Assembly: GCF_003667575.1 (NCBI RefSeq)
Contig: NZ_RCUY01000015.1
Location: 226,885 to 290,884, forward strand
Reading direction: 5' to 3'
DNA length: 64,000 bases
From: Mycetocola lacteus
GTDB lineage: Bacteria > Actinomycetota > Actinomycetes > Actinomycetales > Microbacteriaceae
Both the position numbers and the translations under genes were made by a program. Below the pieces are notes generated by a model. The model was not told where the DNA came from and did no database searches. It worked only from the letters and a program-made list of their open reading frames with translations. Each line of letters begins with the position of its first letter. Position 1 is the first letter of the stretch. This document shows positions 42,211 through 51,160 of the stretch, piece by piece.

Positions 42211-43583
42211 GTGCAATGTTTCGCTCCCTGTCCGGATACAACTATCGGCTGTGGTTTATCGGAGCCCTGGTGTCCAATGTTGGCACCTGGATGCAGTCCA
42301 CCACCCAAAACTGGGTGGTGCTGACCGATCTGACCCATAACGATGCCGTGGCGGTGGGCGTGACAATGTCGCTCCAGTTCGGTCCGCAGCTCCTGCTGGT
42401 GCCGGTGAGCGGCTGGATTGCCGACCGGTTCGATCGGCGCAAGATCCTGCTGTGCACCCAGAGCGCGCTGGCGCTGCTGGGTCTCTCCCTCGGCCTGCTG
42501 CTGATCCTTGGCCACCCGCAGCTGTGGCACCTCTACCTCTTCGCCCTCCTGCTGGGTCTGGTCAACGCGATCGACGCCCCCGCACGCCAGACCTTTGTGT
42601 CCGATCTGGTGGACGAGCACAACATGTCCAACGCGGTGGCCCTGAACGCCGCCTCGTTCAACGCGGCCCGGATGCTCGGTCCGGCCGTGGCCGGTCTGCT
42701 GATCGTCGCGGTCGGCTCGGGCTGGGTGTTTGTGATCAACGCCTTCACGTTCCTGGCGATGATCCTGGTTCTGAATAAGCTGCGCCTGAACGAGCTGCGC
42801 AAGCGTCCCAAGCGTGCCTCCCGCGGCGGACAGCTCGGTGCCGGTTTCCGCTATGTGAAGGGTCGCCCGGACCTCGTGGTGATCTTTGTGATCGTGCTCC
42901 TGGTGGGCGCGTTCGGCCTGAACTTCCCGATCTTTGCCTCCACGATGGCGGTGGAATTTGGTGAGGGCGCGGGTGAGTACGGCCTGCTGTCCTCGATCCT
43001 GGCGATCGGCTCGCTCACCGGTGCGCTCCTCGCGGCCCGTCGTCCACGCGCCCGAATGCGGGTCGTGATCCTGGCGGCCGGCGGATTCGGGCTCTCGGCG
43101 GCGCTGTGTGCGGCAATGCCCAGCTATCCGGCGTTCGCAGCGGCGACAATCCTGATGGGCTTTTCCTCGGTGAGCATGCTCACCACCGCCAACGGCTACG
43201 TCCAGACCACCACCGACGCGGGAATGCGCGGCCGGGTCATGGCGCTCTATATGGCGATCCTGATGGGTGGAACGCCGGTGGGGGCACCGATCATCGGCGC
43301 CATCGCCAACGCCTGGGGTCCGCGGCTGGCACTGCTCGTGGCCGGAAGCGTCTCGGTCCTGGCCTCGCTGATCGGGCTCGCCTGGATGGTATTTGCCCGC
43401 AACCTGCGCATCCATCGCCACCCCGATTACACCTGGCGTCTGCAGGTCACCCACCTCAGCAGCCCCGGGGAACCGGAATCGGTCGAGTTCTCCGACGAGC
43501 TGGCCGCCACCTCCCCGATCACCCTGCCCAAGCTCCCCCGCGAACGCAGCGAACGCAGCGAGCGCGGCGAGCGCCGGGACTAG
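42207..43583 (+). CDS. MFS transporter, probable drug/solute exporter
   Basis: A 458-residue major-facilitator protein with about 12 membrane spans (first spans LWFIGALVSNVGTWMQS and GPQLLLVPVSGWIADRFDRRKILL, with the loop 2-3 motif WIADRFDRRK). The enterobactin-exporter/MFS_3-like pattern NAIDAPARQTFVSDLVDEHNMSNAVALNAASFNAARMLGPAVAGLL is clear. A polar 60-residue C-terminal tail ends in repeated Glu-Arg-Ser-Glu-Arg. Coupled to the MarR gene; substrate unknown. Confidence 0.92.
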   Translation: MSAMFRSLSGYNYRLWFIGALVSNVGTWMQSTTQNWVVLTDLTHNDAVAVGVTMSLQFGPQLLLVPVSGWIADRFDRRKILLCTQSALALLGLSLGLLLILGHPQLWHLYLFALLLGLVNAIDAPARQTFVSDLVDEHNMSNAVALNAASFNAARMLGPAVAGLLIVAVGSGWVFVINAFTFLAMILVLNKLRLNELRKRPKRASRGGQLGAGFRYVKGRPDLVVIFVIVLLVGAFGLNFPIFASTMAVEFGEGAGEYGLLSSILAIGSLTGALLAARRPRARMRVVILAAGGFGLSAALCAAMPSYPAFAAATILMGFSSVSMLTTANGYVQTTTDAGMRGRVMALYMAILMGGTPVGAPIIGAIANAWGPRLALLVAGSVSVLASLIGLAWMVFARNLRIHRHPDYTWRLQVTHLSSPGEPESVEFSDELAATSPITLPKLPRERSERSERGERRD

Positions 43584-43626
43584 CTCCTCCCACTAGATGG
43601 ATACCCGGCCGAGGCTCCCCGCGGAC

Positions 43627-43693
43627 GCCACATACGGGGCCGCACACATCAAACGGGCACCCGGCTTCCGGGTGCCCGTTTGGCGTATGTGGC
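43627..43693. terminator. Two-tier convergent terminator
   Basis: An inner 14-bp stem (43651-43664 with 43668-43681, loop CTT) sits within an outer 10-bp stem GCCACATACG (43627-43636) / CGTATGTGGC (43684-43693). It lies between the convergent MFS and aldo/keto reductase genes. Confidence 0.85.
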
Positions 43694-43698
43694 GAAGC

Positions 43699-44649
43699 CT
43701 AGGAGGCCGGGGTACTCGCGGTGTCGAGCAGGGAGAGTTCCTCGCCGCTCAGCTCGATCTTCAGCGAATCGGTGATCGGGGGCAGCTGCTCGAGCGAACG
43801 AGCGCTGGCGATCGGCGCACCCACCGTGGGCTGCTGGCGCAGCCAGGCGAGCGAAACGGCGGCCACCGAGGTGTCGTGAGTGGCGGAGATCGCGTCCAGC
43901 GCCTCAAGCACGCGCAGTCCACGCTCGTCGAGGTACTTGACGGCGTCGCCCGCGCGCGGGCTGTCGATCTCAACACCCGGACGGTACTTGCCGCTCAGGA
44001 ATCCCCGAGCCAGCGCGAAGTACGGGAACACCGAGAGACCATACTTCTCGGCCCGCTCGCGCAGCGCACCCTCAAAATCGCGCTCCACCAGGTTGTAGTG
44101 CGGCTGCAGCGCGACCGGCGCGTGCAGGCCGTTCGCGGCCACGATATCCAGCCACTCATCGATCCGATCGGCCGAGTAGTTCGAGATGCCGATGGTGCGC
44201 ACCTTGCCCGCATCCACCAGCTCGGACAGCGCGCCGACGGTGTCGGCCAGCGGCACGCTCTCGTCGTCAAAGTGTGCGTAGTAGAGGTCGATGTGATCGG
44301 TGCCCAGACGGGCGAGGGACTCATCGGCGGCCAGGCGAATGTTGTCGGGGGCGAGGCCCTTCCGGTCGGGCTTGGTGCTGACCTTGGTCGCGATGACCAC
44401 GTCGTCGCGACGACCGCGCGCGGCCAGCCAGCTGCCGATCACGGATTCGGATTCCCCGCCGGTGTGCCCGGGAACCCAGGCCGAATAGCCGTCGGCGGTA
44501 TCGATGAAGTTGCCGCCGCCGGCCACAAATGCGTCGAGGATTCGGTGCGAGGTGGGCTCATCCGCGGTCCACCCAAACACGTTGCCGCCGAGGGTGATCG
44601 GGGCGATGCTGAGATTCGAATGACCAATGTTTACGTGCTCTGCCGTCAT
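43699..44649 (-). CDS. Aldo/keto reductase
   Basis: A 316-residue NADPH-dependent oxidoreductase of the AKR superfamily. The catalytic tetrad is D50, Y55, K89 and H126 (FIDTADGYSAW, VVIATKV, DLYYAHFDDESVPLADTV). IGISNYSADRIDEWLDI and ALQPHYNLVERDFEG belong to the barrel; the C-terminal GAPIASARSLEQL binds cofactor. ATG 44649 follows GGGAGGA. Its substrate (aldehyde or ketone) cannot be named. Confidence 0.92.
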   Translation of the reverse strand: MTAEHVNIGHSNLSIAPITLGGNVFGWTADEPTSHRILDAFVAGGGNFIDTADGYSAWVPGHTGGESESVIGSWLAARGRRDDVVIATKVSTKPDRKGLAPDNIRLAADESLARLGTDHIDLYYAHFDDESVPLADTVGALSELVDAGKVRTIGISNYSADRIDEWLDIVAANGLHAPVALQPHYNLVERDFEGALRERAEKYGLSVFPYFALARGFLSGKYRPGVEIDSPRAGDAVKYLDERGLRVLEALDAISATHDTSVAAVSLAWLRQQPTVGAPIASARSLEQLPPITDSLKIELSGEELSLLDTASTPAS

Positions 44650-44765
44650 GGTTTTCCTCCCGCGGGATGCTGGTTTTCAGGTATTTCCTTGACCCTAACC
44701 CCGCAAAATAACAAACGGGCAAACATGACGTTTCATTCCGCGGCCGACACCCCTAGGGTGGATGC

Positions 44766-45692
44766 ATGACTTCCCCCTCCCTCACCGTTACCGTGCCCGG
44801 AAAGACCCTGCTCAAGGCGATTGGTGAGGTGCCCGACGGGGTTGACGTGCATGTCTGGGACCTCAAGTCCCCGGCACCGGCCGCGCACATTGATCTGCTG
44901 GTAGCCCCCTACATCGCGCCGAACGTGAAGTTTCCCGGGATCGATGATGTAACCACCACGCTGATCCAGAGCCAGTCCATCGGCTACGACGGTGTCGAGG
45001 GCACGCTGCCCCCCGGCCGTGTCTATGCGAATGCGGCCACCGTGCACGAGACCGCGACCGCCGAGCTGACCCTGGCCCTACTGCTGGCCGCCCAGCGTGA
45101 CATTCCCCGGTCGGTGCTCAACGCCCAGACCGGGCTGTGGCAGGGATCGACCACCCCGAGCGTCGCGGATCGGAACGTTCTGATCGTCGGCTATGGCGGG
45201 GTCGGGGCGGCGATCGAGGCACGCCTGACCGGCTTCGAAACGCACATCACCCGGGTGGCCCGCTCGGCCCGCGAATCCGCGTATGGACCGGTGCACGCCC
45301 TGGCCGATCTGCCGGGGCTGCTGCCGACCGCCGAGATCGTGATCCTGGCCGTCCCCCTCACCGAGGACACCCGCGACCTCGCCGATGCCGCGTTCCTGGC
45401 GGCACTGCCCGATCAGGCGCTCGTGGTCAACATTGCCCGCGGGCCGGTCCTGAACACCGCGGCGGCCCTGGCCGAGGCGGAGTCCGGACGACTGCGCTTT
45501 GCGCTGGATGTGACCGATCCCGAACCGTTGCCGGCCGATCACCCGCTGTGGACGCTGCCGAACGTGCTGATCACCCCACACCTGGGCGGTGCCGCCACCT
45601 CGATGATGTCGCGGATGGCGGCCCTGGTTCACCGCCAGATCGGGCACCTGCTCGCGGGCGAACCGGTGGAGAACGTGGTCATCCGCTCCTAG
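44766..45692 (+). CDS. D-isomer-specific 2-hydroxyacid dehydrogenase
   Basis: A 308-residue NAD-dependent dehydrogenase. The Rossmann motif VGYGGVGAAIEARL starts at 141; catalytic R225 (NIARGPVLNT), E253 (VTDPEPLP) and H272 (ITPHLGGAA) are all present. The N-terminal catalytic domain is short. It is followed by a FadR-type GntR regulator of the kind that often governs hydroxy-acid (lactate, glycolate) use, so the two may work together. Confidence 0.9.
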   Translation: MTSPSLTVTVPGKTLLKAIGEVPDGVDVHVWDLKSPAPAAHIDLLVAPYIAPNVKFPGIDDVTTTLIQSQSIGYDGVEGTLPPGRVYANAATVHETATAELTLALLLAAQRDIPRSVLNAQTGLWQGSTTPSVADRNVLIVGYGGVGAAIEARLTGFETHITRVARSARESAYGPVHALADLPGLLPTAEIVILAVPLTEDTRDLADAAFLAALPDQALVVNIARGPVLNTAAALAEAESGRLRFALDVTDPEPLPADHPLWTLPNVLITPHLGGAATSMMSRMAALVHRQIGHLLAGEPVENVVIRS

Positions 45693-45764
45693 GTGTCCGC
45701 CGGGTAACCGCCCGATAACCTTTTTGATTGAATGCATCACAACCTCGGGGCTCATGTTATTCTT

Positions 45765-45779
45765 TGTGGTCTGACCACA
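45765..45779. promoter_or_regulatory. FadR/LldR-type operator
   Basis: TGTGGTC-T-GACCACA is a perfect 15-bp palindrome 41 nt upstream of the FCD regulator start. It contains the TGGTC-GACCA core known for FCD-type GntR regulators such as LldR and PdhR, so it is probably the self-binding site. Confidence 0.75.
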
Positions 45780-45820
45780 TACGAGCGCAATGGCGCGCGA
45801 ACAACGTGAGGGGCACGGAA

Positions 45821-46555
45821 ATGGTTGAAGCGCGGGCATGGCAAATTGTGCTGGAACGGATCGAACAAGATCTGCTCTCCGGCGTGCTGCAGCCCGGGGA
45901 TCACCTCCCCGGCGAACGCGCCCTGGCCGCCGATCTCGGCGTCGGACGCTCCAGCGTGCGCGAAGCCCTGCGGGTGCTCGAGGTGCTCGGGCTGATCCGC
46001 ACGGCGAGTGGATCCGGTCCCCGTTCCGGCGCGATCATCGTGGCGCTTCCGGGCGGTGGGATGTCGGCCCTGATGCGCCTACAGGTGGCCGCGCAGGGCT
46101 TCAGCGTGGACGATATCGTGCAGACCCGTCTGATTTTGGAAACCGAAACCGTCTCCCGCCTCGCGGGGAACCCCGACAACCGTGCGCTCACGGTTCCGCG
46201 CACCCTGCTCAGCGCGATGGACTCGGCCAACCTGACCCCCGAGGAGTTTTTGACCCTCGACGCCCAGTTCCACCTCTCCCTCACCGAGGCGCTGGGGAAC
46301 CACGTGCTGACGGCGACGATGGCGGGCCTGCGCAGCTCAATCGAGGCGTACGTTCAGTCGGGTCTGCCCGGACTGGCGTCCTGGCCGGCGACGGCCAGTC
46401 GCCTTCGCCATGAACACCGCGAGCTGACCGACGCGATCGCCGCCGGCAACGTGGACCTGGCCCGCACCGTCATCCACGATCACATCACCGACTACTACGT
46501 TGAGACCGGCCTGGCCGAACGTTCCGGAGAGAGCGTCCCGGCAGCGGCCCGCTAG
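45821..46555 (+). CDS. GntR-family regulator with FCD domain (FadR subfamily)
   Basis: A 244-residue regulator: winged helix at about 5-75 (WQIVLERIEQDLLSGVLQPGDHLPGERALAADLGVGRSSVREALRVLEVLGLIRTASGSGPRSGAII) and an all-helical FCD domain with LDAQFHLSLTEALGNHVL and RHEHRELTDAIAAGNVDLARTVIHDHI, whose His/Asp residues usually bind a metal. ATG 45821 follows GAGGGG. Likely ligand is a carboxylate or hydroxy acid. Autoregulation through the 45765 palindrome is inferred. Confidence 0.92.
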   Translation: MVEARAWQIVLERIEQDLLSGVLQPGDHLPGERALAADLGVGRSSVREALRVLEVLGLIRTASGSGPRSGAIIVALPGGGMSALMRLQVAAQGFSVDDIVQTRLILETETVSRLAGNPDNRALTVPRTLLSAMDSANLTPEEFLTLDAQFHLSLTEALGNHVLTATMAGLRSSIEAYVQSGLPGLASWPATASRLRHEHRELTDAIAAGNVDLARTVIHDHITDYYVETGLAERSGESVPAAAR

Positions 46556-46611
46556 GTCTCAGCACGCTCGAGTCGATTGACACGCGGGTGCCGGGCGGGC
46601 AGGATCGAGGC

Positions 46612-46872
46612 ATGCTTTTACGTCATCTCATCGGTCGCAGCATCCGGAAGTTGCGTACGGCCCAGGGCCGGACGCTGCGCGAGGTTGCCGAGACGGCCGG
46701 GGTCTCGCTCGCGCACCTCTCGGCAATTGAGCGCGGCCTTGCCGAGGCGTCCTCAGAGGTGATCGCGGCAATCTCCCGAGCGCTGGGCATCGGACTCGGT
46801 GAACTCCTCGATGAGATCCGACACCATACGCACGAGTATGAGGCGCGCGGCAGCTACACGCTGGCGGCCTAG
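46612..46872 (+). CDS. ClgR-like XRE regulator
   Basis: An 86-residue HTH protein. LRHLIGRSIRKLRTAQGRTLREVAETAGVSLAHLSAIERGLAEASSEVIAAISRALGIGLGELLDEI closely follows the ClgR/PopR pattern (SLGYLSEVERGQKEASSELL in typical members), the activator of Clp protease genes in actinobacteria. It is shorter than usual ClgR and lacks the usual recA-cinA neighbourhood, so it is probably a paralogue. ATG 46612 chosen; the longer reading lacks a better ribosome site. Confidence 0.75.
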   Translation: MLLRHLIGRSIRKLRTAQGRTLREVAETAGVSLAHLSAIERGLAEASSEVIAAISRALGIGLGELLDEIRHHTHEYEARGSYTLAA

Positions 46873-46931
46873 TGATTCTTCCCAGCACGAAATTCACTCC
46901 GCGAGCTCGGCTAATCCACTAGTTTGGGCGC

Positions 46932-47681
46932 ATGGCTCATACCCCAAATCTTCTGGAAATCTCCCCCTCGCTGTTTCAGCTGCGGATCGCCGGCGAGCAC
47001 GCCCATGCACTGAACAGCTTCATCCTGGTGGAGGATTCAGGAGTCAGCCTGATCGATACGGGGTGGCCTGACAGCGCCACACTGATCGAATCGGCGGTAA
47101 ACGCCCTGGGCCGCACCCGAAATGACGTGACCCGCATCATCCTCACCCACTTTCATGAGGACCACGCGGGGTCGGCCGCCGCGATCACCGAGTGGGGCGA
47201 TATTCAGGTGATCGCCGGAGCCCCCGAAGCCTCCGCGATCCGCGGCAACGAGCCGGGCCCGCTGGCACAGTTGACTCCCGCGGAAATCACAATCCACGCC
47301 CAGCCAACTGTCCCGCCCGCAGGGCCTGCCTGCAGGGTGGACCTCACGGTGGTGGACGGCTCGGTGATCAACATTGCCGGCGGCGCCCACGTCCTGCTCA
47401 CGCCGGGGCATACCCAGGGCAGCATTGCACTGCACCTGCCCGCCCTCGACACCGTCCTGACCGGAGACACCGTGGCCGAGTTCGGCGGCGAGGTGATCCT
47501 TGGAGTGTTCAACGTGAATCGCGCCGAAACCCGCCGCTCGGCGAATCGGATCGCCGCTACCGGGGCGAGCATTGCCGGGTTTGGCCACGGCGAGGCGGTG
47601 CTCCACGCGGCGAGCGCGCGAATCGCCGCGGCCACCGATCCCTTCGCCGAGGAACCGGCAACCGCGGTAATTCTCGGCTAG
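46932..47681 (+). CDS. MBL-fold metallohydrolase
   Basis: A 249-residue metallo-beta-lactamase-fold hydrolase. Metal ligands: THFHEDH at 72-78, GHTQGS (LLTPGHTQGSIALHLPALDT) and GD in VLTGDTVAEF, with the final histidine in FGHGEAVL. The leading SFILVEDSGVSLIDTGWPDS is typical of the glyoxalase-II/lactonase-like group. It overlaps the surface-protein gene 3' end by 4 bp, tail to tail. Substrate unknown. Confidence 0.9.
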   Translation: MAHTPNLLEISPSLFQLRIAGEHAHALNSFILVEDSGVSLIDTGWPDSATLIESAVNALGRTRNDVTRIILTHFHEDHAGSAAAITEWGDIQVIAGAPEASAIRGNEPGPLAQLTPAEITIHAQPTVPPAGPACRVDLTVVDGSVINIAGGAHVLLTPGHTQGSIALHLPALDTVLTGDTVAEFGGEVILGVFNVNRAETRRSANRIAATGASIAGFGHGEAVLHAASARIAAATDPFAEEPATAVILG

Positions 47682-50600
47682 CGCACCGAGCGGCCCTGGC
47701 GAGCGCGCCGGCGCATGAGCATCAGCCCGCCTCCAGCCAGGAGCAGGAGCACGACCCCGGCGAGGAGCGGGGCCGCATCACTTCCGGTCGAAGCCAGGCC
47801 ACCCGAGTCGGCATCCGACCCCGTGTGCCCGGGACCCGAGGTGTTGGAATCCCCGCCACCCGGAGTGCCCGAGTCGCCGGATGTGCCCTCGTCACCGCCG
47901 CCGGGTGTTCCCGGGTCGGTCACGGCCGTACCGAGATACCAGGACTCGTCGCTGGCCGGGGCCACCGGCGCGGTGATGACCGTGCCGGTCTCGTCCACCG
48001 CGGCCGCACTCACGGTCGCAACGTTGTGGTACTGCCCCTCCACGGCGATGCTGGTCAGCTCAAACGTGCGAGACGCCCCGGGTTCAAGCACCTCGCCCGG
48101 CCCAGAGGCCACCGACTGGGTTCCCGACCCGCCCTGCCCGTCGGTGTAGGCATCCACCACCTCGATGTTGGCCAGCGGGGTGTTGCCGGTGTTGGTCACC
48201 AGATAGCTCCAGGTCACCTCGGACCCCGATGTCACGGTAGCCCCCGGTGCCGTCGAATACTCGACCCCGTTGGTTTTCTTCAGCACGCTCAGCGCCGGGG
48301 CGGGGGCCATCACGATGTCCGCCTCATTCGAGGAGATGGATCGCGGGCTGCCCCGATAGGACGCGGTCGCGCTCACATCGTTGATCGCCCGCGCACCAGA
48401 ACGTGCCCCGGGATCATCGGCGGTGGTGTCAAAGCGCAGCTCAAACTCCTCGCCGGAGTTCAGCTCACCGGTGGTCAGACGGAAGGCGGTGGCCCCGGCC
48501 GCATCCGCGGGGTCGGCGCTCCAGGTTCCCGTGGTGGCGGAGGTCGCGTCGTTCGAGTATTCGATCACGGCACCGGCCGGGGCGCCCGAGAGCGGACCTA
48601 CCAGCCGTTCGCCAAACGCCGATCCGCGCTCATCCCCGCGGGTGGGCATCCGGTCAAACACCACCAGGTTGGTGACCGCATCACTCAGTACGTTGCGGAC
48701 ATACACCTTCCACTGAGCCGGATCGGATCCGGATACCGGAGCCGAGAGTGCCCAGGCGTCGGTGTCGTGAGCGCGCACCTGCTTGCCCATCAGCAAACCA
48801 CCCGAAGTCGCGACCTGGGAGTCCTTGGCAAAGCGCGCAATCGAGGGGAGTGCGGGGTTGAAGTTGAAGGTATCGTCCCCGACATAGGCCGGTGAGAAGC
48901 CCATCGGAACCGAGGCGAAGGCCGGGTCATCCACCGAGGCGAAGCTGCGCGTTGTCACGCTGCCCTGATCGGCGGCATAGGCCTGCGGCAGTACCCGAAC
49001 CGGAATCGTATAGCGGAATCCCTGGGTTTCGGCGCGCTCCTGCGGGGTGCCGGCGAGGCGGATGCTGGCCAGGGTATCGAAGGCAAACACCACCACCTGA
49101 TGTTCCCCGTCGGCCTCGGTGACCGTCTCGGTCGAGATCGTCAACCCACTGCCCGGCACGGGAACCGGCACGTTGGCGGTGGGTGTCTGGGCGTAGGCGG
49201 GGCTGACCCCAACGGCATCGTCATAGAACACGCCGACCGGCAGCACCACGCGCATCTTGGCATCGGCGTAGGCGCGCACCGGATCCATGTTGGCGATGTT
49301 CACCAGATAGCTGGCATCCTGCCCGACGGTCAGGGTCGAGGGTACGCCGATCACCTGGGTGATGACGGGCACCCGATCGGCCAGGCCGAGTCGGGCGGAG
49401 TCCGCGGCGCCGGGCAGCACGACGCCGCCACTCATCACACCGTTGACAACCGCGGTGTTGGTATAGGTTTCGGTCGCGCCCGCGGCACCGGCGAGGCTCG
49501 GCACGTACGAGGGGGCCACCTGGGCCTGCGATCCGCCGGGAATCCCCGGGTCCGTGGCCTCCGGGGAGAGCACAATCCGCCAGCCGGTCACCGTCTGTCC
49601 CGCGGGCAGCTTCTCCACCTGGGTGTATCCGTCGCTGTCCCAGCCGGTGGATCCGTCCGCGACAAAGCTCATTCGCAGGTCGGTTCCGGTCCGCAGCCCG
49701 GACCCGGCGCCATGCCATGCCGGACCGCCGCTCGTGGTGTACTCCAGCCGGTAGGGCACATCCGCGGCGCGCAGCGTCGCGTTGAAGAGAACGGCCAGGC
49801 GACGCAGATCGCCCTGTTCAAAAAAGGCGGCGTTGTCCGCGCCGATGCCCGCCGAGTCCTCGATGGTCATGGTGTCCAGTTGCTCGGTGTCCACCGAGTT
49901 CAGGAACGAGGCGCGCACCCCGTACTGGGCGAGCCACTGGCCGTTGCCCCACTCAAATGAGTCCTGTCCACCGGAGAAGTTGGCGGTCTTTTCGATCGCC
50001 ACCGCATGACCGATGGTGCTGGGAATGAAGGCGGGCCCCTGGGTCTTGGCGGTGGGGCGGGTACTCCAGGTGCCGCCGTGATCGCTCACCTCGAGCCCCA
50101 CCACGTTTTCGGGCGGCCGGGTCCCGTCGGGGAAGGTGGCCTCGGGATAGGAGACGGTGAATCCGAGCTGCGCACCGGCACCGGCCATCGGCGCGGTGGA
50201 GGGGCCGTAGGCGGTTCCGGTGCGTTCCCAGACGGCCCGTAGGCCGGTTGCCGGAGTGCCCGATACGGTCCAGGTGCCGCCGATACTGGTGAAGGTATTG
50301 GTGATCACGGCACCGGAGGGCAGCACATCGGTGAGGCGCTGACCCCAGGTGGTGAAGGTGCCACCCTCGGGACCGGAGTCCCTGGTGGCCACGTCAAACG
50401 TGTACTCGACGATGCGATTGGAGCCGCCGAGGATCGTCGCGAAGTTCTTGGTCGGAGAATAGTTGAGGTTGCCCACCACCCGGGTGAGCACCGAGGCGGT
50501 GGGGGCGGTTCCCGTGTCGCTCGGGGTCCCGGTCACGTGGGCGATAAATGTGGTGGTGGGGTCCATGACCGCGGTGTTGACCTGCGTCACCGTGAAGACC

Positions 50601-50992
50601 ACCTCGTTGAGGCCCTCGGTAATGTCGCGCAGAGAGAGGTGCACGGTGTTAGTGCCCTCATCGTAGGCGGGTGCGGTTGCCACGATGTTTGTGCCGCCAA
50701 AGGGCACGGCATCGAATTTCACTCCGGCGGGTAGCGCGATGGCCAGGTTGATACCGGTGGCCGGAGAGGATGCGTTGGCGGTGGGGGTCAGGATCGAGAC
50801 GGTGTACCGAAACGCCTTCCCCACCGGCACCGTCTGTGGGGCCGAGATTTCGAGTGTGTAGTCGGGGGTGGCCGCGCGGGCAGGCGCGGTTCCGGTGATC
50901 AGGATGGCCAGCATCATGAGGGTGGTGATCAACGCCGCAAGGGCGGATCGCCTCCTTCGGTGGCCGGTGATGGGGGCTGACGGCAGTGGCAT
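47678..50992 (-). CDS. Large LAxTG-anchored surface protein with DUF11-like repeats
   Basis: A 1104-residue exported protein. A long signal peptide (HRRRRSALAALITTLMMLAILITG, cleavage after APARA) is followed by about 1000 residues of beta-rich repeats of the bacterial conserved-repeat/isopeptide type (for example ATVTSGSEVTWSYLVTNTGNTPLANIEVVDAYTDGQG). A Gly/Ser/Asp-rich linker precedes LASTG (1066-1070), a membrane span and RRRARQGRSVR. LAxTG is the motif of class E sortases. ATG 50992 follows GAGGA; an ATG at 51043 would add a poor leader. No sortase gene is in the window. It is divergent from the membrane-linked sigma factor and may be its target. Confidence 0.85.
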   Translation of the reverse strand: MPLPSAPITGHRRRRSALAALITTLMMLAILITGTAPARAATPDYTLEISAPQTVPVGKAFRYTVSILTPTANASSPATGINLAIALPAGVKFDAVPFGGTNIVATAPAYDEGTNTVHLSLRDITEGLNEVVFTVTQVNTAVMDPTTTFIAHVTGTPSDTGTAPTASVLTRVVGNLNYSPTKNFATILGGSNRIVEYTFDVATRDSGPEGGTFTTWGQRLTDVLPSGAVITNTFTSIGGTWTVSGTPATGLRAVWERTGTAYGPSTAPMAGAGAQLGFTVSYPEATFPDGTRPPENVVGLEVSDHGGTWSTRPTAKTQGPAFIPSTIGHAVAIEKTANFSGGQDSFEWGNGQWLAQYGVRASFLNSVDTEQLDTMTIEDSAGIGADNAAFFEQGDLRRLAVLFNATLRAADVPYRLEYTTSGGPAWHGAGSGLRTGTDLRMSFVADGSTGWDSDGYTQVEKLPAGQTVTGWRIVLSPEATDPGIPGGSQAQVAPSYVPSLAGAAGATETYTNTAVVNGVMSGGVVLPGAADSARLGLADRVPVITQVIGVPSTLTVGQDASYLVNIANMDPVRAYADAKMRVVLPVGVFYDDAVGVSPAYAQTPTANVPVPVPGSGLTISTETVTEADGEHQVVVFAFDTLASIRLAGTPQERAETQGFRYTIPVRVLPQAYAADQGSVTTRSFASVDDPAFASVPMGFSPAYVGDDTFNFNPALPSIARFAKDSQVATSGGLLMGKQVRAHDTDAWALSAPVSGSDPAQWKVYVRNVLSDAVTNLVVFDRMPTRGDERGSAFGERLVGPLSGAPAGAVIEYSNDATSATTGTWSADPADAAGATAFRLTTGELNSGEEFELRFDTTADDPGARSGARAINDVSATASYRGSPRSISSNEADIVMAPAPALSVLKKTNGVEYSTAPGATVTSGSEVTWSYLVTNTGNTPLANIEVVDAYTDGQGGSGTQSVASGPGEVLEPGASRTFELTSIAVEGQYHNVATVSAAAVDETGTVITAPVAPASDESWYLGTAVTDPGTPGGGDEGTSGDSGTPGGGDSNTSGPGHTGSDADSGGLASTGSDAAPLLAGVVLLLLAGGGLMLMRRRARQGRSVR

Positions 50993-51068
50993 GCTTCGGT
51001 CCTCTAGAACGTGTGTGATGGTTAGGATTTTTGTCTTCCACACGGTGAGAGTGAGCGATCGTGATTTC

Positions 51069-51096
51069 GTGACGACAATATGAAATACTTTATGAT
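51069..51096 (+). promoter_or_regulatory. Candidate promoter of the sigma-factor gene
   Basis: GTGACG (51069-51074) and TATGAT (51091-51096) with a 16-bp spacer. Transcription would start near 51103, giving a leader of about 58 nt that contains the 12-codon reading frame. Confidence 0.5.
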
Positions 51097-51121
51097 TAGT
51101 TCAGCGAGGCGGGACGCCCTC

Positions 51122-51160
51122 ATGCGAGCCGGCCAGCGTCGAACCCGGCATCAGACTTAG
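51122..51160 (+). other. 12-codon leader reading frame abutting the sigma-factor ATG
   Basis: ATG at 51122 opens MRAGQRRTRHQT and stops at TAG 51158-51160, directly followed by ATG 51161. It has no convincing ribosome site, so it may be chance, or a leader peptide whose translation is coupled to the downstream start. Confidence 0.3.
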
